This document shows, piece by piece, positions 34,762 through 47,261 of a stretch of DNA of 64,000 bases. The notes beneath the pieces are model-generated. The model saw only the letters and a list, made by a program, of their open reading frames with translations. It searched no databases and was not told the origin of the DNA. The DNA comes from Rhodeus uyekii (lineage: Eukaryota; Chordata; Actinopteri; Cypriniformes; Acheilognathidae). The stretch's first letter is position 1. Each line of letters begins with the position of its first letter. The translations under genes were made by a program, and so were the position numbers. The stretch spans positions 1,676,501-1,740,500 of the forward strand of contig JAWRVZ010000040.1 of NCBI GenBank assembly GCA_037043235.1, in the 5' to 3' direction.

Positions 34762-35294
34762 TGTTATGATTATGAGCTCTGCGCTCCCCTCCATGGCCAC
34801 CAGAAGGAGCTCACTCACTTATACTGACACTTCACTACACACTACATTTCCCAGCAACCATCACACTGGACTGATTACACACACACAGCTGGACTCCATT
34901 ATCATTGTTTGTCACATCACCTGTTCATCATCACCTGGACTATAAAAGACTGCTTCACACATACACTCACCGCGAAGTCTTGATTTGCTATAGCTGTCGT
35001 TCTGAGCGTTTATTCCTGTCCTGATTGTCTGTTCTGATTCTGCCTGTTTGCCCGTTTTGATTCTGTTCTGCCTGCCCTGCCCTGTGCCTGGATTAACGTT
35101 GATGATTGATAGCTGCCTGTCTTGACCACCGCCTGTACCACGATTCTGATACTGTCTGCCTGCCTATCTGACCCCTGCCTGGATTACCGTTTATGTATGA
35201 TCTCTCTGTTTGCCCTGACCATTCTGTCCGTACGACTACTCTTAATAAAGACACTAGCATTTGGATCCCTGCCTTGTTAGCACTCTTTGTTACA
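34762..35294 (+). repeat. 5' LTR
   Basis: 533 bp, with TATAAAAGA near 34940 as promoter box and AATAAAGA near 35244 as polyadenylation signal. Confidence 0.85.
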
Positions 35295-35345
35295 GAAGAC
35301 TTTGCCACCAAAAGATCCAGCTGTCTTTTCCATCTGCATGCAACA

Positions 35346-36215
35346 TGTCTGCTCGATTCAATCAACCCGTCACCCAAGAAGGACGTTGTGGCACCTTAGA
35401 AAATCTTGGGAAGGTCCTCCAGATGGCCAAGGATAACCCAGACTTCCGCGACTATGCAGCTAAGTTCAGGATGTTTGCTGTATTCTCGTCCTTAAATGAT
35501 GAAATGCTGAAAATGCTGTTTTGGTTCGGGGCTAACCACCTCCAGTTTAGAGACCTTCCTGACACTACTGGCATGAGTTGGCAGTAAACGGTTCACGAGT
35601 GTCAAATGAGTGTCCTGCTCCGAACCGGTCAGCTAACGCCTGCCACGACCCGTCAGCCAGAGCCGCCAACGCTTGCCACGACCCGTCAGCCAGAGCCGCC
35701 AACACCTGCCATGACCCGTCAGCCAGAGCCGCCAACGCCCGCAACGAGCCGTCAACCAGAGCCAGAGCCCGCAACGAGCCGTCAACCAGAGCCTGCAACG
35801 ACCCGTCAACCAGAGCCAGAGCCTGCAACGACCCGTCAACCAGAGCCAGAGCCTGCAACGAGCCGTCAACCAGAGCCAGAGCCTGCAACGATCCATCAAC
35901 CAGAGCCTGAGGTACCGTTTCCCACCATATCCCACCCATTATCATCTCTGTCCCTGTCTGTGTCTGCCAGCCCTCCTGCGCTGTCTCCGCTGGAGATCGT
36001 CAGTACTGCACCGTCGCTGGATGCATCCTGCTGGGTGGTAATGCCGCAGGTCCTACCGCCTCCAGCCTCGACGGCAGTCGGGGAATCCCTGACTCCACCT
36101 CCAGCCTCAGTCCCCTTCTCTCCACCTCGGTCCGTCAACACTTCGGCACAACCTGGCTCCTCACTCCCTCGGCTTCACCAAAGTCCCTCGACCATCATCT
36201 TCATCGGGTTCCCTC
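35346..36215 (+). pseudogene. Gag-like protein of the LTR element, one in-frame stop
   Basis: From the ATG at 35346 a frame of 80 codons (MSARFNQPVTQEGRCGTLEN...) ends at TAA 35585-35587. The same frame then stays open to the G run: it contains a repeat of TRQPEPEPA-type units (35636-35909), then a Ser/Pro-rich part. One stop therefore splits what looks like a single protein. The N-terminal part resembles the helical gag-like proteins of non-autonomous fish LTR elements, but I cannot name a family. No zinc knuckle, protease or polymerase is seen. Confidence 0.55.
35636..35909 (+). repeat. Coding minisatellite, TRQPEP units
   Basis: Tandem units of about 30-33 bp around CGACCCGTCAGCCAGAGCC encode (A)T(T/S)RQPEP(E)P. 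The units differ slightly, and about nine are present. The array also keeps the minus strand open, but that reading is not taken as a gene. Confidence 0.8.
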
Positions 36216-36272
36216 GGGGGGGGGGGGGGGGGGAACCAAGGGAACCAAGGGAACCAAGGTTACATACGTAAC
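36216..36272 (+). repeat. G run plus duplicated host flank before the 3' LTR
   Basis: Eighteen G (36216-36233) are followed by three tandem GGAACCAAG units and GGTTACATACGTAAC, the sequence that also precedes the 5' LTR (34743-34761). Confidence 0.85.
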
Positions 36273-36804
36273 TGTTATGATTATGAGCTCTGCGCTCCCC
36301 TCCATGGCCACCAGAAGGAGCTCACTCACTTATACTGACACTTCACTACACACTACATTTCCCAGCAACCATCACACTGGACTGATTACACACACACAGC
36401 TGGACTCCATTATCGTTGTTTGTCACATCACCTGTTCATCATCACCTGGACTATAAAAGACTGCTTCACACATACACTCACCGCAAAGTCTTGATTTGCT
36501 ATAGCTGTCATTCTGAGCATTTATTCCTGTCCTGATTGTCTGTTCTGATTCTGCCTGTTTGCCCGTTTTGATTCTGTTCTGCCTGCTCTGCCCTGTGCCT
36601 GGATTAACATTGATGATTGATAGCTGCCTGTCTTGACCACCGCCTATACCACGATTCTGATACTGTCTGCCTGCCTATCTGACCCCTGCCTGGATTACCG
36701 TTTATGTATGATCTCTCTGTTTGCCCTGACCATTCTGCCCGTACGACTACTATTAATAAAGACACTAGCATTTGGATCCCTGCCTTGTGAGCCCCTTTGT
36801 TACA
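36273..36804 (+). repeat. 3' LTR
   Basis: 532 bp, about 98 percent identical to 34762-35294 by eye. Confidence 0.85.
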
Positions 36805-36915
36805 GTAACAGAGACGTTCCTTTTCAAGGGAACTCATGCTGCGTCGAAACGCTATGGGAACGAGCATGCCCATGACCACGCAACGGGCCTGGTAAGTGAA
36901 ACGTAGAGCAATATA

Positions 36916-37524
36916 TTAACCCCTTTGCACGTAAGTTGAAAATATTCCAACTGACCCCCGGCGTGAGTTTTTTTTGGGTGATCACTATTTTAGAACGCTT
37001 CCCCTTATTGTTTCCATGGCGATACATCATGCTTGTTACGTAACACTGCAGCCACAAAAAGTTCTGTATGGCAGATGTATTGCATTTATTTAGTTTTTTT
37101 TTCTTTTTTATTCAAAATATTCACCATCCTGTTGGCTGTCATCAACTACCTGCTATTCCGATTCTCAAATATGTAGAAGTTTTGTCATTTAAAAACCTTT
37201 ATAGTGATGCATGATAGTTTGCGCAGAAGATTGATTTAAACAACGTACATTCAGTCATTTCTCCTGCAATACATCTGTCTGTAAGTGGCCAGTGAAGTAG
37301 GAGAGGAATAGAGTGAACTTTATAGTTATCTATGCAATATGTATCTGATATATTTATAAAACACCTCGTCAATTTGTAATTGAGCGGATTGTTATTTTCT
37401 CTTTTATAAGAATCTTTTTTTTTTTTTGTTAAGTATAAATGTATTGTTTTGCCAGTACTTATGAGAATTTAAATGTTTTAAACCTGAAATAAACCTTATG
37501 TTGTTAAAAACGCTGAATGGTTAA
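36916..37524. mobile_element. piggyBac-like non-autonomous element
   Basis: TTAA at 36916-36919 and 37521-37524 flank a segment starting CCCCTTTGCACGTAAG and ending, reversed, CCATTCAGCGTTTTT. TTAA targets and CC-starting ends are typical of piggyBac. DIRS sequence continues on both sides. It has no transposase. Confidence 0.5.
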
Positions 37525-37834
37525 CACTCGGTTCCCGGTTTAAGTTGTCTAACTGGTAGAACTTAACAAGGGTGTGCAGGGAGGAACAGCCTGCTGCAGT
37601 ACAAACTTCTGAAATGGACACTCCCTCAGGACAGCCTTAGAAGCAGCTACACTCCTACCTGAGTGAGCTCAAACCACCATATGGCAATCCAGCCGACTCA
37701 TGGGCAGGAGAGAGAGCCTGAACTAACCACTTGCTCATACTCTGATAGCTGCTGGAGCTCCCTCGGGGGCCCTGAGGCAGCCAAACAGTTTGTCTGACTT
37801 ATGCCAGAAGGCCTTATCTCTGTGCATATAATCA

Positions 37835-37915
37835 TTTACATTTACATATTTGCATTTGATATGCATTTGACGCTTTTTATCCAAAGTGACTTACATTGCA
37901 TTCAAGGAACATATT
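37835..37915 (-). mobile_element. SINE 3' tail fragment
   Basis: Read in reverse: GTAAGTCACTTTGGATAAAAA, then GCGTCAAATGCATATCAAA and ATGTAAATGTAAAT. This matches the tail of the SINE at 16201-16240. The tRNA-like head is missing. Confidence 0.65.
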
Positions 37916-39900
37916 GAATCAGGTCAGATACAGGAAAGCTTCTCACACTGGACACACCGGATACTTTTACTCCTGGTCATGGTCATTAAGGGATGACAGA
38001 ATGAATGCTGTATGAAAGGGTGTGCCACTTTAGTGGGCTTGAAGATCTCTTAGCTTTAAAGCGATGTAAGGGTGAGGAGGAACAGAGCTTTTAAAGTTAG
38101 GAACTTGACTGGAATCTCCTCGATAGTTTCAAAGAGGGGCTGGGATGGGTCCTGAAGCACCAAGAACAAATTCAAGGCACCCCATTAAGTACTGCAAGCC
38201 TCAGAGTCAGCAACACATATTGTGGACCTTTAAGTTAAATATCACCCTAAGGTCTTAGGGTACTTAGATAAAATCAGGGTTCATTCACATAACCAAGGTG
38301 AATAGACACAGCCTTGTGACCTTGGTCATGAGATATGGGTTGCTCCTCAGGGAAAACCCTCTGGTTTTGAGTCACTACTGAAGGAGCTACAGTCTTAACT
38401 GCTCAATGAGTGACTGACCTACTTTTATTACAGGGTGGAACTGTGTCTAAGAAAGTCGTCCTTGGTAAATGGGAAAGTGCACTCTTTCTAGCATTCCACC
38501 TTACCCTGGCCCCTTCATGGGAGCAGGAATGACACCTTGATGCTGGACAGCTAACTGTCTGAAGTGTCATCTATCTGACTGAAGTAAGATCAACAAGATG
38601 TTGATGTAGTTCAGAACACGGCCCCTTGAGGATGCAAGGTAATAAAGCTAGACCGGGTAAAAGCAACAGATATTTGTAAACCTTGCCCCTGAAGGCGACT
38701 TTCAGAAACTTTTATTTTGTTGAAGGATGGAGATACAATTTGACTAGATTTTGTTTTAGTTGGAGGATGAAGTCTCTCGCAAGAAGTCTCTTATCTCCAG
38801 TGTTAATGCTAATGCCGTCCGTTTCCTCGGAATTGGATAGCTGTATTACCAATGCCTCTGCTGGAGTTGAAGTAACCACAGTGTAAGCTTCCAGCTCCGG
38901 AAAGAGGAATCAGAAACGCCAGATGAATGCAGGGAAAAGGGCCAGGCCCATCTCTAGCTCCACTGATCAGTCTATTTACGATCCCCAGGACAATATCGTC
39001 ACTGTAAGGACAGAAAGCCTGGGCACCCTCCTCAGAGACTGCCATGCGGGAGTGGAGCATCTGCTCCGGAGAATGTTAACCTTCCATCATTCTTTGGAAC
39101 AGTGAAGGATCGGCTATAAAACCAGATCTAATTTCTGGGAGAGGTACGATGGCCCCTTTCTTTACTTTTGCTCCATTACCAGAGACTGTTCGGGGCCTAC
39201 CACTGTGGGCAGGACCCCATTGAGCCTGGGTGGGTGAGACCCTGTACTGAATGGTGCACAGGACCAAAAGAGAAATTTTTGGCAGACATATAAATGCTGC
39301 CAGAAATTTTACTAGGTAACCAGCCCCTCGAGGGGGGCTATCCTGCAGAGGACATCTGAAGTGACTGCTCTAAGGAGTTTCTCGGTGATGACCGGGGTGG
39401 AAGTAACCGCAGCGCATGCTTCCAGATCCTGGGAGAGGATATTGGACCTGCCAGGTGAGGGAAGGGATAAGGCCAAACCCGTCTCTAACCCCTCTGAGAG
39501 GTCCGTTTGCAACCCCAGGACGAAAATCGCCGCTGTGCCTCGGCAACCCGTGCCTCAGTGGGACCCGAACCCTAAGGATGGCAAGACTGGACGGTGTTTT
39601 TAAAAAAAAAATACCATCAGGAGGGGAGTGGAGCGTAAGCAGTGTAAAAATAGCCAGCATCCTCAAACACTATGTTCCACTCGCAAAAAAACAAAGCAAA
39701 GACTGTATGTGTGATTGTAGTGAGGGCAGGGAGTGACACACAATCTAAACTGCTGTTAGCTCGCCATGCCTTTTGTAGCATCCTGGGTCATGATGTCATC
39801 CTTCCGTCACGGGCATTCACATTTCGATTAAATTTCATTGTGCTTCACAATAGATTGACGCTAGGCATTTCGACACAGTGCAAATTCCTAGGTTTTTAGT

Positions 39901-42163
39901 TCCTATGTTCCTGGGGAACTAGTTTTTGTCCCAAATTTTCGACCAATGGCCGAAGGAGTGATTAGGAAAACCAGTTTGAAAACAGTCATGAAATGCAAAG
40001 CTGTGTTAAGCCCCAATAGCACACATTTCACACTTCAGCTAAAGTTTTTGCAAAGTTAACAAATTATTTTTGCCACTAATTAATTTTTGCTAGCATTGTT
40101 TTTTCTGTGTGTGTATTTTTTCTTTCTTGAAGGCGGATAGAGGTGGTTCAGAGAATGAAGAGAGGTTTGGAAAAAGCCCAGTCCCTTCAACCGGACCCTG
40201 ACCATAACCCTGAGTAATTGGTTGTGATAAAGATCTGACTCTACTTGTTCACAGCCTGGGGACTCACAAGAACATTATTGTTTATCATTGAGTGCTGCCT
40301 GAACCTAACAGACCATCAGCAAATGCATTACAATTACAGACCCTACTCAAACATGTAGATACAGTGCAATGCAGTCTGTGTTTGTTCAGCTTTATGAGGT
40401 GGAATTTAATCATCCAGATCATGCAGCATTTTCTTCTGTCATACACATGGGCTTTATTAGTTGTTGGTAGATTTTAAGATCAAACAGAGGGAGTGGCCTC
40501 AACCCCGGGGTCAATCTGTATCAGTTAGGACAATGGCATCAAACAACCTTTGTTATTCAGAAATACCCCAACACTGTTGAGCCTAGACAAGAGACTACAG
40601 TAGATAGTTCAGTATCTTCAAGTACCTGAATAGAAGTGCTAGGGTTAAACAATCCTGACTGTTACATCCCCACACATTGTTTCCAAAAATCCCCTCAATG
40701 TCCAGATGTCTTTAATGTCACTGGATTTTCATTCTGCCTTAGGACAAAATTTGTATGTGACCACAACAGCCCCCCTATATAAGCTATTGTGATAAATAAA
40801 TAAAATAAGTAGTTTCCTAAAATTAGATGAACATAATAGGGAAAGGTCAAGAGACATGCAGAGAAGAGGGTGTTTTCTTTTCTTTTGTTTTCCTAAACGG
40901 TTGTCTCCATGCGCTTTTCAAAAGGTTAAGATGACAGAAGCTTAGATGAGACACTGAGGGTGGATAGGAGCGGCTGGTCCCTAAGCAGGGCCTCCAGTCC
41001 CCCAAGGGTCCTCGCTGACAGAGACGCACCCTGACAGTAGGCAGCAGGACACTGGCACACCACGGGCAGCATGGGCACCATGGGGCAAATCCCCTTCTCA
41101 TACACACTCACATGCACACGTCTCCCCAATGTAGATAGGGTTCAGGAAAAAACTAAACCTGTAAATAAGAGAATAATTGTAGTGAAATAGCACAAAGATC
41201 AAAAATGACCGAAACGGGAAGAGTGCCAATGAGTGAAAGTTAAGGAGAGAAACAGATTGTGACAGTACATCATAACCCAATAAAAGAGTGCCATTACACA
41301 GCAATCAGGAACATTATGAGTCCTGTTCCAGTCTCTTCCTATTCCAGTGCCCATTCTGATGTCTAATTCTACTCTATTGTTTGATGATGGATTAGCTGAC
41401 TCGATTTTCATTTAAATACCACTATTGTCGTTCTTTTTTAAAGGAGCAATGCACACGGTGAAGTTTCTTATAAATGGAACTGCACTAGAATGGGTTTTAA
41501 TCAAAAAATGAGATGCAGGACAGCAGTAAAAAACAAGGATAAATGCAAATCACAAAACTGTAACTAAAGATTTAATTGTGTATAATTAGGACCATCTTGT
41601 GGGATTTTAAAAAGGACCAGAAAATGCCTTCAGTTGTTGTTGACACTGAAGGCTCTAGCTCTATTGTGCAAATTTACCTGTCACATCAACCATTTAGGTA
41701 GATGGGTCATGTATGTGAGGCTAGTTTTTTGTTTTGTTTTTTTCCTATCTATTAAATACACCTCTTCGATGATCATATGTTATACAACATTCAAGGTTAT
41801 ATAACTGTCATGATATTACAATTATGAAAACAGAGCCTCATTAAAAGAATGAAACACTTGAAAAGAATTAAGTAGTAATTATCAGTTTGGTATAGCTTAT
41901 TATTTTTTTAGACCAGAGGTGTTTGAAGTTTATTATAATTTGCTATGTCCACAGAAAGGCCACATGATCTAATCATCATGGTCATTTATAAAATAACCAA
42001 GTTCTGTGAATTTTCCAAAATGTGAATATTAATGAATTATTATTAATTCACAATGGTGTTACAAAAGTACTCTTTTTTACCTAGAAAGGTATATTTTAAA
42101 ACTTATTACATAAATAAGGCATGAACATGTTAGAAAAGTTTTTCAAATGCATATGAAACAATC
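39901..42163. other. Non-coding stretch
   Basis: A plus-strand acceptor (TTTTTTCTTTCTTGAAG) near 40130 is followed by 27 codons (RIEVVQRMKRGLEKAQSLQP...) and a stop at 40215-40217. It looks exon-like but has no recognised partner. A minus-strand open frame 41129-40926 is also unassigned. The remainder is AT-rich. Confidence 0.35.
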
Positions 42164-42515
42164 TGTTACGGGTTACGCGGAGTGCAAACAGATGATGATG
42201 ATGACAACAGGTTTCTCAACGAAAACTCTCTTTATTCAAAAAAAGAAAACAAAAGACTTATAAACATAACATATGTAAACAAAACGGCACACTTTGTTGC
42301 AAACACAGAAGAGGAAGAAACATACAACTTCACTTTACATAAACATCACCAACGAACGACAAAGACAAGGGAAAACGAGACGGAATTTATACATGAGGAA
42401 ATGGGAAGCAGCTGACAAGACAAACAGGGTTATTGATTAACAAGACAGGTGTGGGAAGGGCAAAAGAGACACACAGAAGGGACCTGGATGTGAAAAACAT
42501 AACAAGACTGTAACA
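42164..42515 (-). mobile_element. Solo LTR, 352 bp, minus orientation
   Basis: Read on the minus strand: TGTTACAGTCTTGTTATG ... CGTAACCCGTAACA, with AATAAAGAGAG near the 3' end. It is flanked by CAATC and CAAAC, a 4-of-5 duplication. Same family as 15378-15689 and 52714-53058. Confidence 0.7.
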
Positions 42516-43240
42516 CAAACATGGATACACAGAGCACATGCCTAAGAATTTGTTTTAAACTAGACTTTTAAGAAATGTTGCTTTACTTTATCATAGACAC
42601 TCTTACACAGTATGTCAAAAGGTCACCATGTACAAGTTGCTTAAGAACTCCTCATTATAAAAACAATGATCAAAATTGGAAGGTAAAATAAAATACTGTA
42701 TACATTTTTCTTCTGTGTTTATCTGGTTCCACTTTACTAGAGAGCCAACAACAGTAAACACAAGAATAATATGTGTCCAGAAGACATTGTATACTCAGCC
42801 AATAGAAAGATCCATGAACATTTCAAGTTTCCCAAATAAGGGGTTCTTGCTGCACAACTTTCTTTATGCAAGCTACACTTAATAAGATGGGGATGTCAAC
42901 TTGTTACACAAGGCTGATCTTACACAAGATATCAGATAGCTTTTTGGTAATAAATAACTCCCATGCAATTATTAAGAGGAGGAATTCGTTATACGAACAT
43001 GCTACAATTGTCGGCTCGTTTGCATAAATTGCACCTGGGGTGCGATGCATCAAAATGGCACTCCCTCTGCCCTACTGCTAATCACATACAATGGCATACA
43101 TGCAGATAGCTTCACACACTTATATTGAATATGATTGTAATACATACCTTTTACACTTATATACGTTGTGTTTTACACAGAAACAAAGGTAAAAAAAAAA
43201 GGTTTTCTTTTGAAATGTGTGAAAGCTGATATAGGAAGCT
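42516..43240. other. Non-coding stretch
   Basis: Unique-looking AT-rich DNA. No gene or repeat recognised. Confidence 0.4.
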
Positions 43241-43400
43241 GGTTACACTTTATTTTGATTTTCTACTGACATTATACTAGATATACGTACATTTGCAACT
43301 AAAAGTCAACTGACTCTCTTTAAAGTATTAGTATACTTTAGTAGACTGTTCACATAGTTGTTGAGGTTTGGATAGAATAACATGTTCAAAGTTACTCGTG
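43241..43400. mobile_element. Half of a fold-back MITE
   Basis: GGTTACACTTTATTTTGATTT and the inner words AAAAGTCAACTGACT and AGTAGACTGTT match the left half of the element at 32756. The right half is missing or unrecognisable. Confidence 0.5.
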
Positions 43401-46400
43401 CAACATGTCTGTTCGGTCAAACATGGCAAAAACAGTTCAAAGGTGTTGTGTAAAAACATTTGCTACTATAGATCAAGACTGCAAGTTACTAATGGAAGAA
43501 TGCTGTTTCGGTGATTTCGTGAGCTGAATGAATATGATGAGCAATAATTCTTTGTTTTACATTTTGGAGAGAAGTTTCACCAAGGCTGCATTTGGTTGAT
43601 GAAAAATAAATTAAAACTGCAATATTGTTAATATTAAAATATAATACTATTATAATTATCAATAAAAAGTGCTTTCTATTTCAAAATATTTTAAATATAT
43701 AATTTTTATATTCAAAAATAAAAAAGTGTGATTCTAAAAGCTTATTTAGCACTCAAGTTTCTTATCTTTATCAATGCAGAAAACAGTTAATATCAGTTAA
43801 TATATTTGTGCAAATGTGATACATTTTTAAGGATTCTTTGATTAACAGAATGTTCAAAACAGCATTTATGTGGAAAAATAAATCTTTTAAAATGTGTTTA
43901 CTGTCACTTTTAAACTTTACTGTATAAAAATCTTGCAGATTTGTTGAATGGTAGTATATGTTAAACCAGTAGTTAAAAATAGTACCTTGAGTTTTATTGA
44001 GCACTGGACCCATTAAACCATTAAACCACTAAACCCTATTTCACATAACCTTTATGTTCCATTCAACAGTTCCTTTTTCTCTTTATTTCTTCATATTTTG
44101 TTCTCTGGGTTTGATCTTGCGGTCTATAATATTCTATATCTCTCAGGTTTAGATTTGGTTGTGTCTGGTTTCTTTTTATAGTAGCATGGGAATAGTGTAT
44201 AGAGGCACTTTAAAACCATGCAAATGAGGGTAAACAGGCTATAGAACAGATTAGAAGTAATGTGTACAATTGTTTTTTTATTGGCGTCTAGAACTAGTGG
44301 TAACTAGTGATGGATTAGACAAGTGTACTTATATAAGACAAGTTACATTTTAATGAAGCATTTTGTCCCTCAAGGCAAACCTGGACTTGAAAAATCATTC
44401 TATTATACTTTAGAAAGACTTTTCCTAGCCCAAAATAAAATGTACAAGGTTGAGATATGTAAAGTAGTGCAGTACTTTAGCCTGACGCTTCTCTCTAACA
44501 ATTTAATGTGTTGTTTAAACATAAACCAATTTCCCGTTGTAAAATTACAGCTCATTACCAGTGTGGATAACGGCTGGAACAACAGTATAATGGCGTGAGA
44601 GCAAATTACCAGCCCAGCCACAATATTAATTACCAGTTCACAAGGCACATTCCTTGCTGAAAAAAAGTGTTTAATAAGAAAACCTATGAGCCCTATTTCC
44701 TTGATTACAAACAGCCCTGATTTTTTTTTCTTCCAAACAAAGAAATGAAGAGAGAAGGGTGGGGTGGTGGTGTTGGAAAAATTACTGTACATATCACAAA
44801 ATTTAATTTCCCTCATAATTCTGAAAAAGCACCCGTTGTGAATTTATATTTCCATCACCATTTTCACAAATATCATAAACGTACACATTTTGCTCAAGGA
44901 CTCGACTCAATTGTGGAAGTCAAGCAATGTCATTTTTTCCATTATGGATACATAGCAGAGTTGATCACGTTTATTTCAGGAGTTTAATGCATTATTTACA
45001 AGTCGGATGCTAATAAAAGCAGACTGCTCATTTACTAATGACTTGAAGCACCCGGAGCATTTTTCCAATTACTTATATTAAAACTGAAAAACACTCTTAT
45101 AAAACCTAGCAGGATAGAGAGAGTGAAAGAGAGAGAGAGAGTTCAAAAATGTTAAAACCTGAAGGAATAAAATAGAAATGCGATAAAAGAAGGTTTGTGA
45201 AGACAGGCAAATAAAGGCAAAATGAACAGTGATGCTCAGGAGCAACAGGATAAAGCTGCTTCTTTTCAAAAACATCTAGCCTCTCTTTATGACCTGTTCA
45301 TTTCAGATCTTTATAAAACGATTCAGAAGCATGCAAGAGAGCAGTTGTCATAAGTTAGAAATGAATGTATTTCATGAACCTGTTCTCCGAGGAAAATAAC
45401 ACTTCAGATTAAATTTGTTTTTGTGTCAGTTGTTGACAGGACGAGCTCAGCAACTTATTACTGTTCGATCTGAAAATGGGCATTGATATAAATTACAGTA
45501 ATTTTTTTTTTCAGTGAAAATGAAAGGCATTACACCAATACAAATACTGGATAGTCAGATAATCAGACATGAAATAGCTATTCTCTGTTTTTGAATTATG
45601 GATTAGTCCGTTTTTTTGTTTTTGTTTTTTTTGTTGTTTTTTTTTTCGAGTGGAAGCATGTGAACGGTTTTGAAACCATACTGCACATCTGAATGAATAT
45701 AGTTTATTTTTTTTTTTTGTGTGTTACCACTTAATGGGTGCTGCTCTCATTGGTTTTATTGATTGCATAGATTTTTTCTTGTTTCCCTCTTTTTATTCTT
45801 AAAGAGAAAAAAAGTCTAAAACATCAGTTTCATATCTCTCTGTTTTTAACAAAGAACAACAATTCCTTATTCATTCCTAAATGATCTCAAAAGACTTTAT
45901 GAATAAGACGGAGAGAGTTCATTTCCCATCTTTATTTTAATGCAGACAGACAGATTTTTAATAACATCAGTTTATGACACACTCACTAGATATCTCATGT
46001 GGACAGGACACATACTGCTCAGTTTTATTCTTATTATTACATTATTATTCCTTTCCTTAACATTTTTAAGCTCGATATGAAAAGCAATATGTAAAGCATT
46101 ATTATCAAAGTGCTATTTTTTCTACTTAACATTGTATTTTTTAATCAATACAAAATACAAATACATAAATAAAAGAGTAATATCCACCAGGCTCAGATTT
46201 CATAAGCTGCATGTGTCATGTATTTCATCTAATGACTTGTCTTTACTGAAAACATGTAAATTAGTTACCTATTAACTTCAAATGTTCCACTCATTGGAAA
46301 ATACAGGAAAAATGTTAAGCTTAGCTATTGAGTAGCCATATATATGTATAACAAATGAATGAAGGGAAAGTGTGATCAATATAGCTTTTAATTTTACACC

Positions 46401-47255
46401 TCATTGATCATGTCAATATCTCACACACCTTCAGCAATCTATAGGAAAACTGACTGTTTTTATGCTAGATTTTCGAGCTGAGTGTGTATGACTGAGTATA
46501 GGCTACTAATAACGCATATCTTCTTTAAAAGAAAAAAGATTGTATGCGTTCATGCTCACTGCTCATGCAATATGATAATTAGGCTCTATAACACTACATA
46601 ACTTACTTACATAAGTAACACAGGCAAAAATAGACTAAAGGAACCTCATGTGATCTCATTTCCCTATAGTTGGCTTATTGCTTTAATGATGAACATTCAG
46701 AAGTAAATTAGAAGTGAGATAGGGCTGATTGAAATCTAATCAAATTGATCTCAACTTTAATCAAGCATTAGTAATGGCTTGAAGCAAAAGTAGCCTGTAA
46801 CAAATATGGTACATACACAGACACACACGCACATACATATGTGCACACATACATAGAACTGTCTGAAAAGCCATCTGGTCATAATGAAATATAAAAGCCC
46901 TGTTTAATCCAACACACATGCACTTTAAACACACATACATAGATAGATATGCATTGTTTGAGGAGAGCTGGAACAAATAAAACAGTGGTGATCTCGATCT
47001 CCCCTTCTCATTCTCTGATGTTAGTTGGAGTTTGCAAATGGTGTCAGATGGTTTATTGTCATTTCTATAATTAGACAGCCACAGATGTGCACACCTCCTG
47101 CCAACCCTGAGCCTCAGTTCCTAAATTAATTTTAGTCTCCCTATCCATCTCAAAAACAGATTGAACCAGAATAGGGATGTTTTTTAAAAAAATTTTGGGA
47201 ATGTTCTCACTCAGGTGTTTCGCCACAGGACAGGTATCAACAAAGCTTAGGCGAT
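43401..47255. other. AT-rich intron or gene-desert sequence with possible conserved blocks
   Basis: 44520-44650 and 44880-45070 are GC-balanced and carry ATTA-type motifs (AATTACCAG, TAATGACTTG), like vertebrate developmental enhancers. A short GA-rich tract lies near 45117-45141, and T/A homopolymers at 45500-45720. No exon recognised. Confidence 0.4.
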
Positions 47256-47261
47256 ACTCAC

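Larger units (their letters stand above)
34762..36804 (+). mobile_element. LTR element with gag-like frame, inserted in a DIRS repeat
   Basis: Two LTRs of 533 and 532 bp (34762-35294 and 36273-36804) begin TGTTATGATTATG and end TTTGTTACA. They differ at about ten positions, so the element is older than the one at 7 kb. A perfect 5-bp target duplication GTAAC flanks it (34757-34761 and 36805-36809). The internal region holds a gag-like frame with a Pro/Glu-rich repeat and no polymerase. Just before the 3' LTR the host flank (GGAACCAAGGTTACATACGTAAC) is present again, directly after a run of 18 G, which is not expected for an intact element. Confidence 0.85.
36805..39900 (-). mobile_element. 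Degenerate DIRS element, minus strand, rearranged
   Basis: The right end continues the terminal repeat interrupted by the LTR element (AGGGAACTCATGCTGCGTCG near 36829). Recombinase-end similarity follows near 37545-37620, the reverse transcriptase box (VLNYINI) at 38590-38620, and an RT N-terminal part (KGAIVPLPEIRSGF) near 39100-39170. Two gag-like segments (38866-39060 and 39395-39560) are similar to each other. The gag start is near 39760 and terminal-repeat remnants at 39840-39900. All frames are broken. The doubled gag segment points to recombination between copies. Confidence 0.65.

Noticed and set aside
35636..35909. CRISPR-like regular repeat array
   Set aside because: Repeats are contiguous coding units without unique spacers, in a vertebrate LTR element.
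35565..35945. Minus-strand repetitive frame (ALVDGSLQAL units)
   Set aside because: It is the shadow of the plus-strand TRQPEP minisatellite.
31158..38253. About 36-bp similarity between 31158-31196 and 38215-38253 (CATATTGTGGACC...)
   Set aside because: Similarity does not extend; too short to define a repeat.
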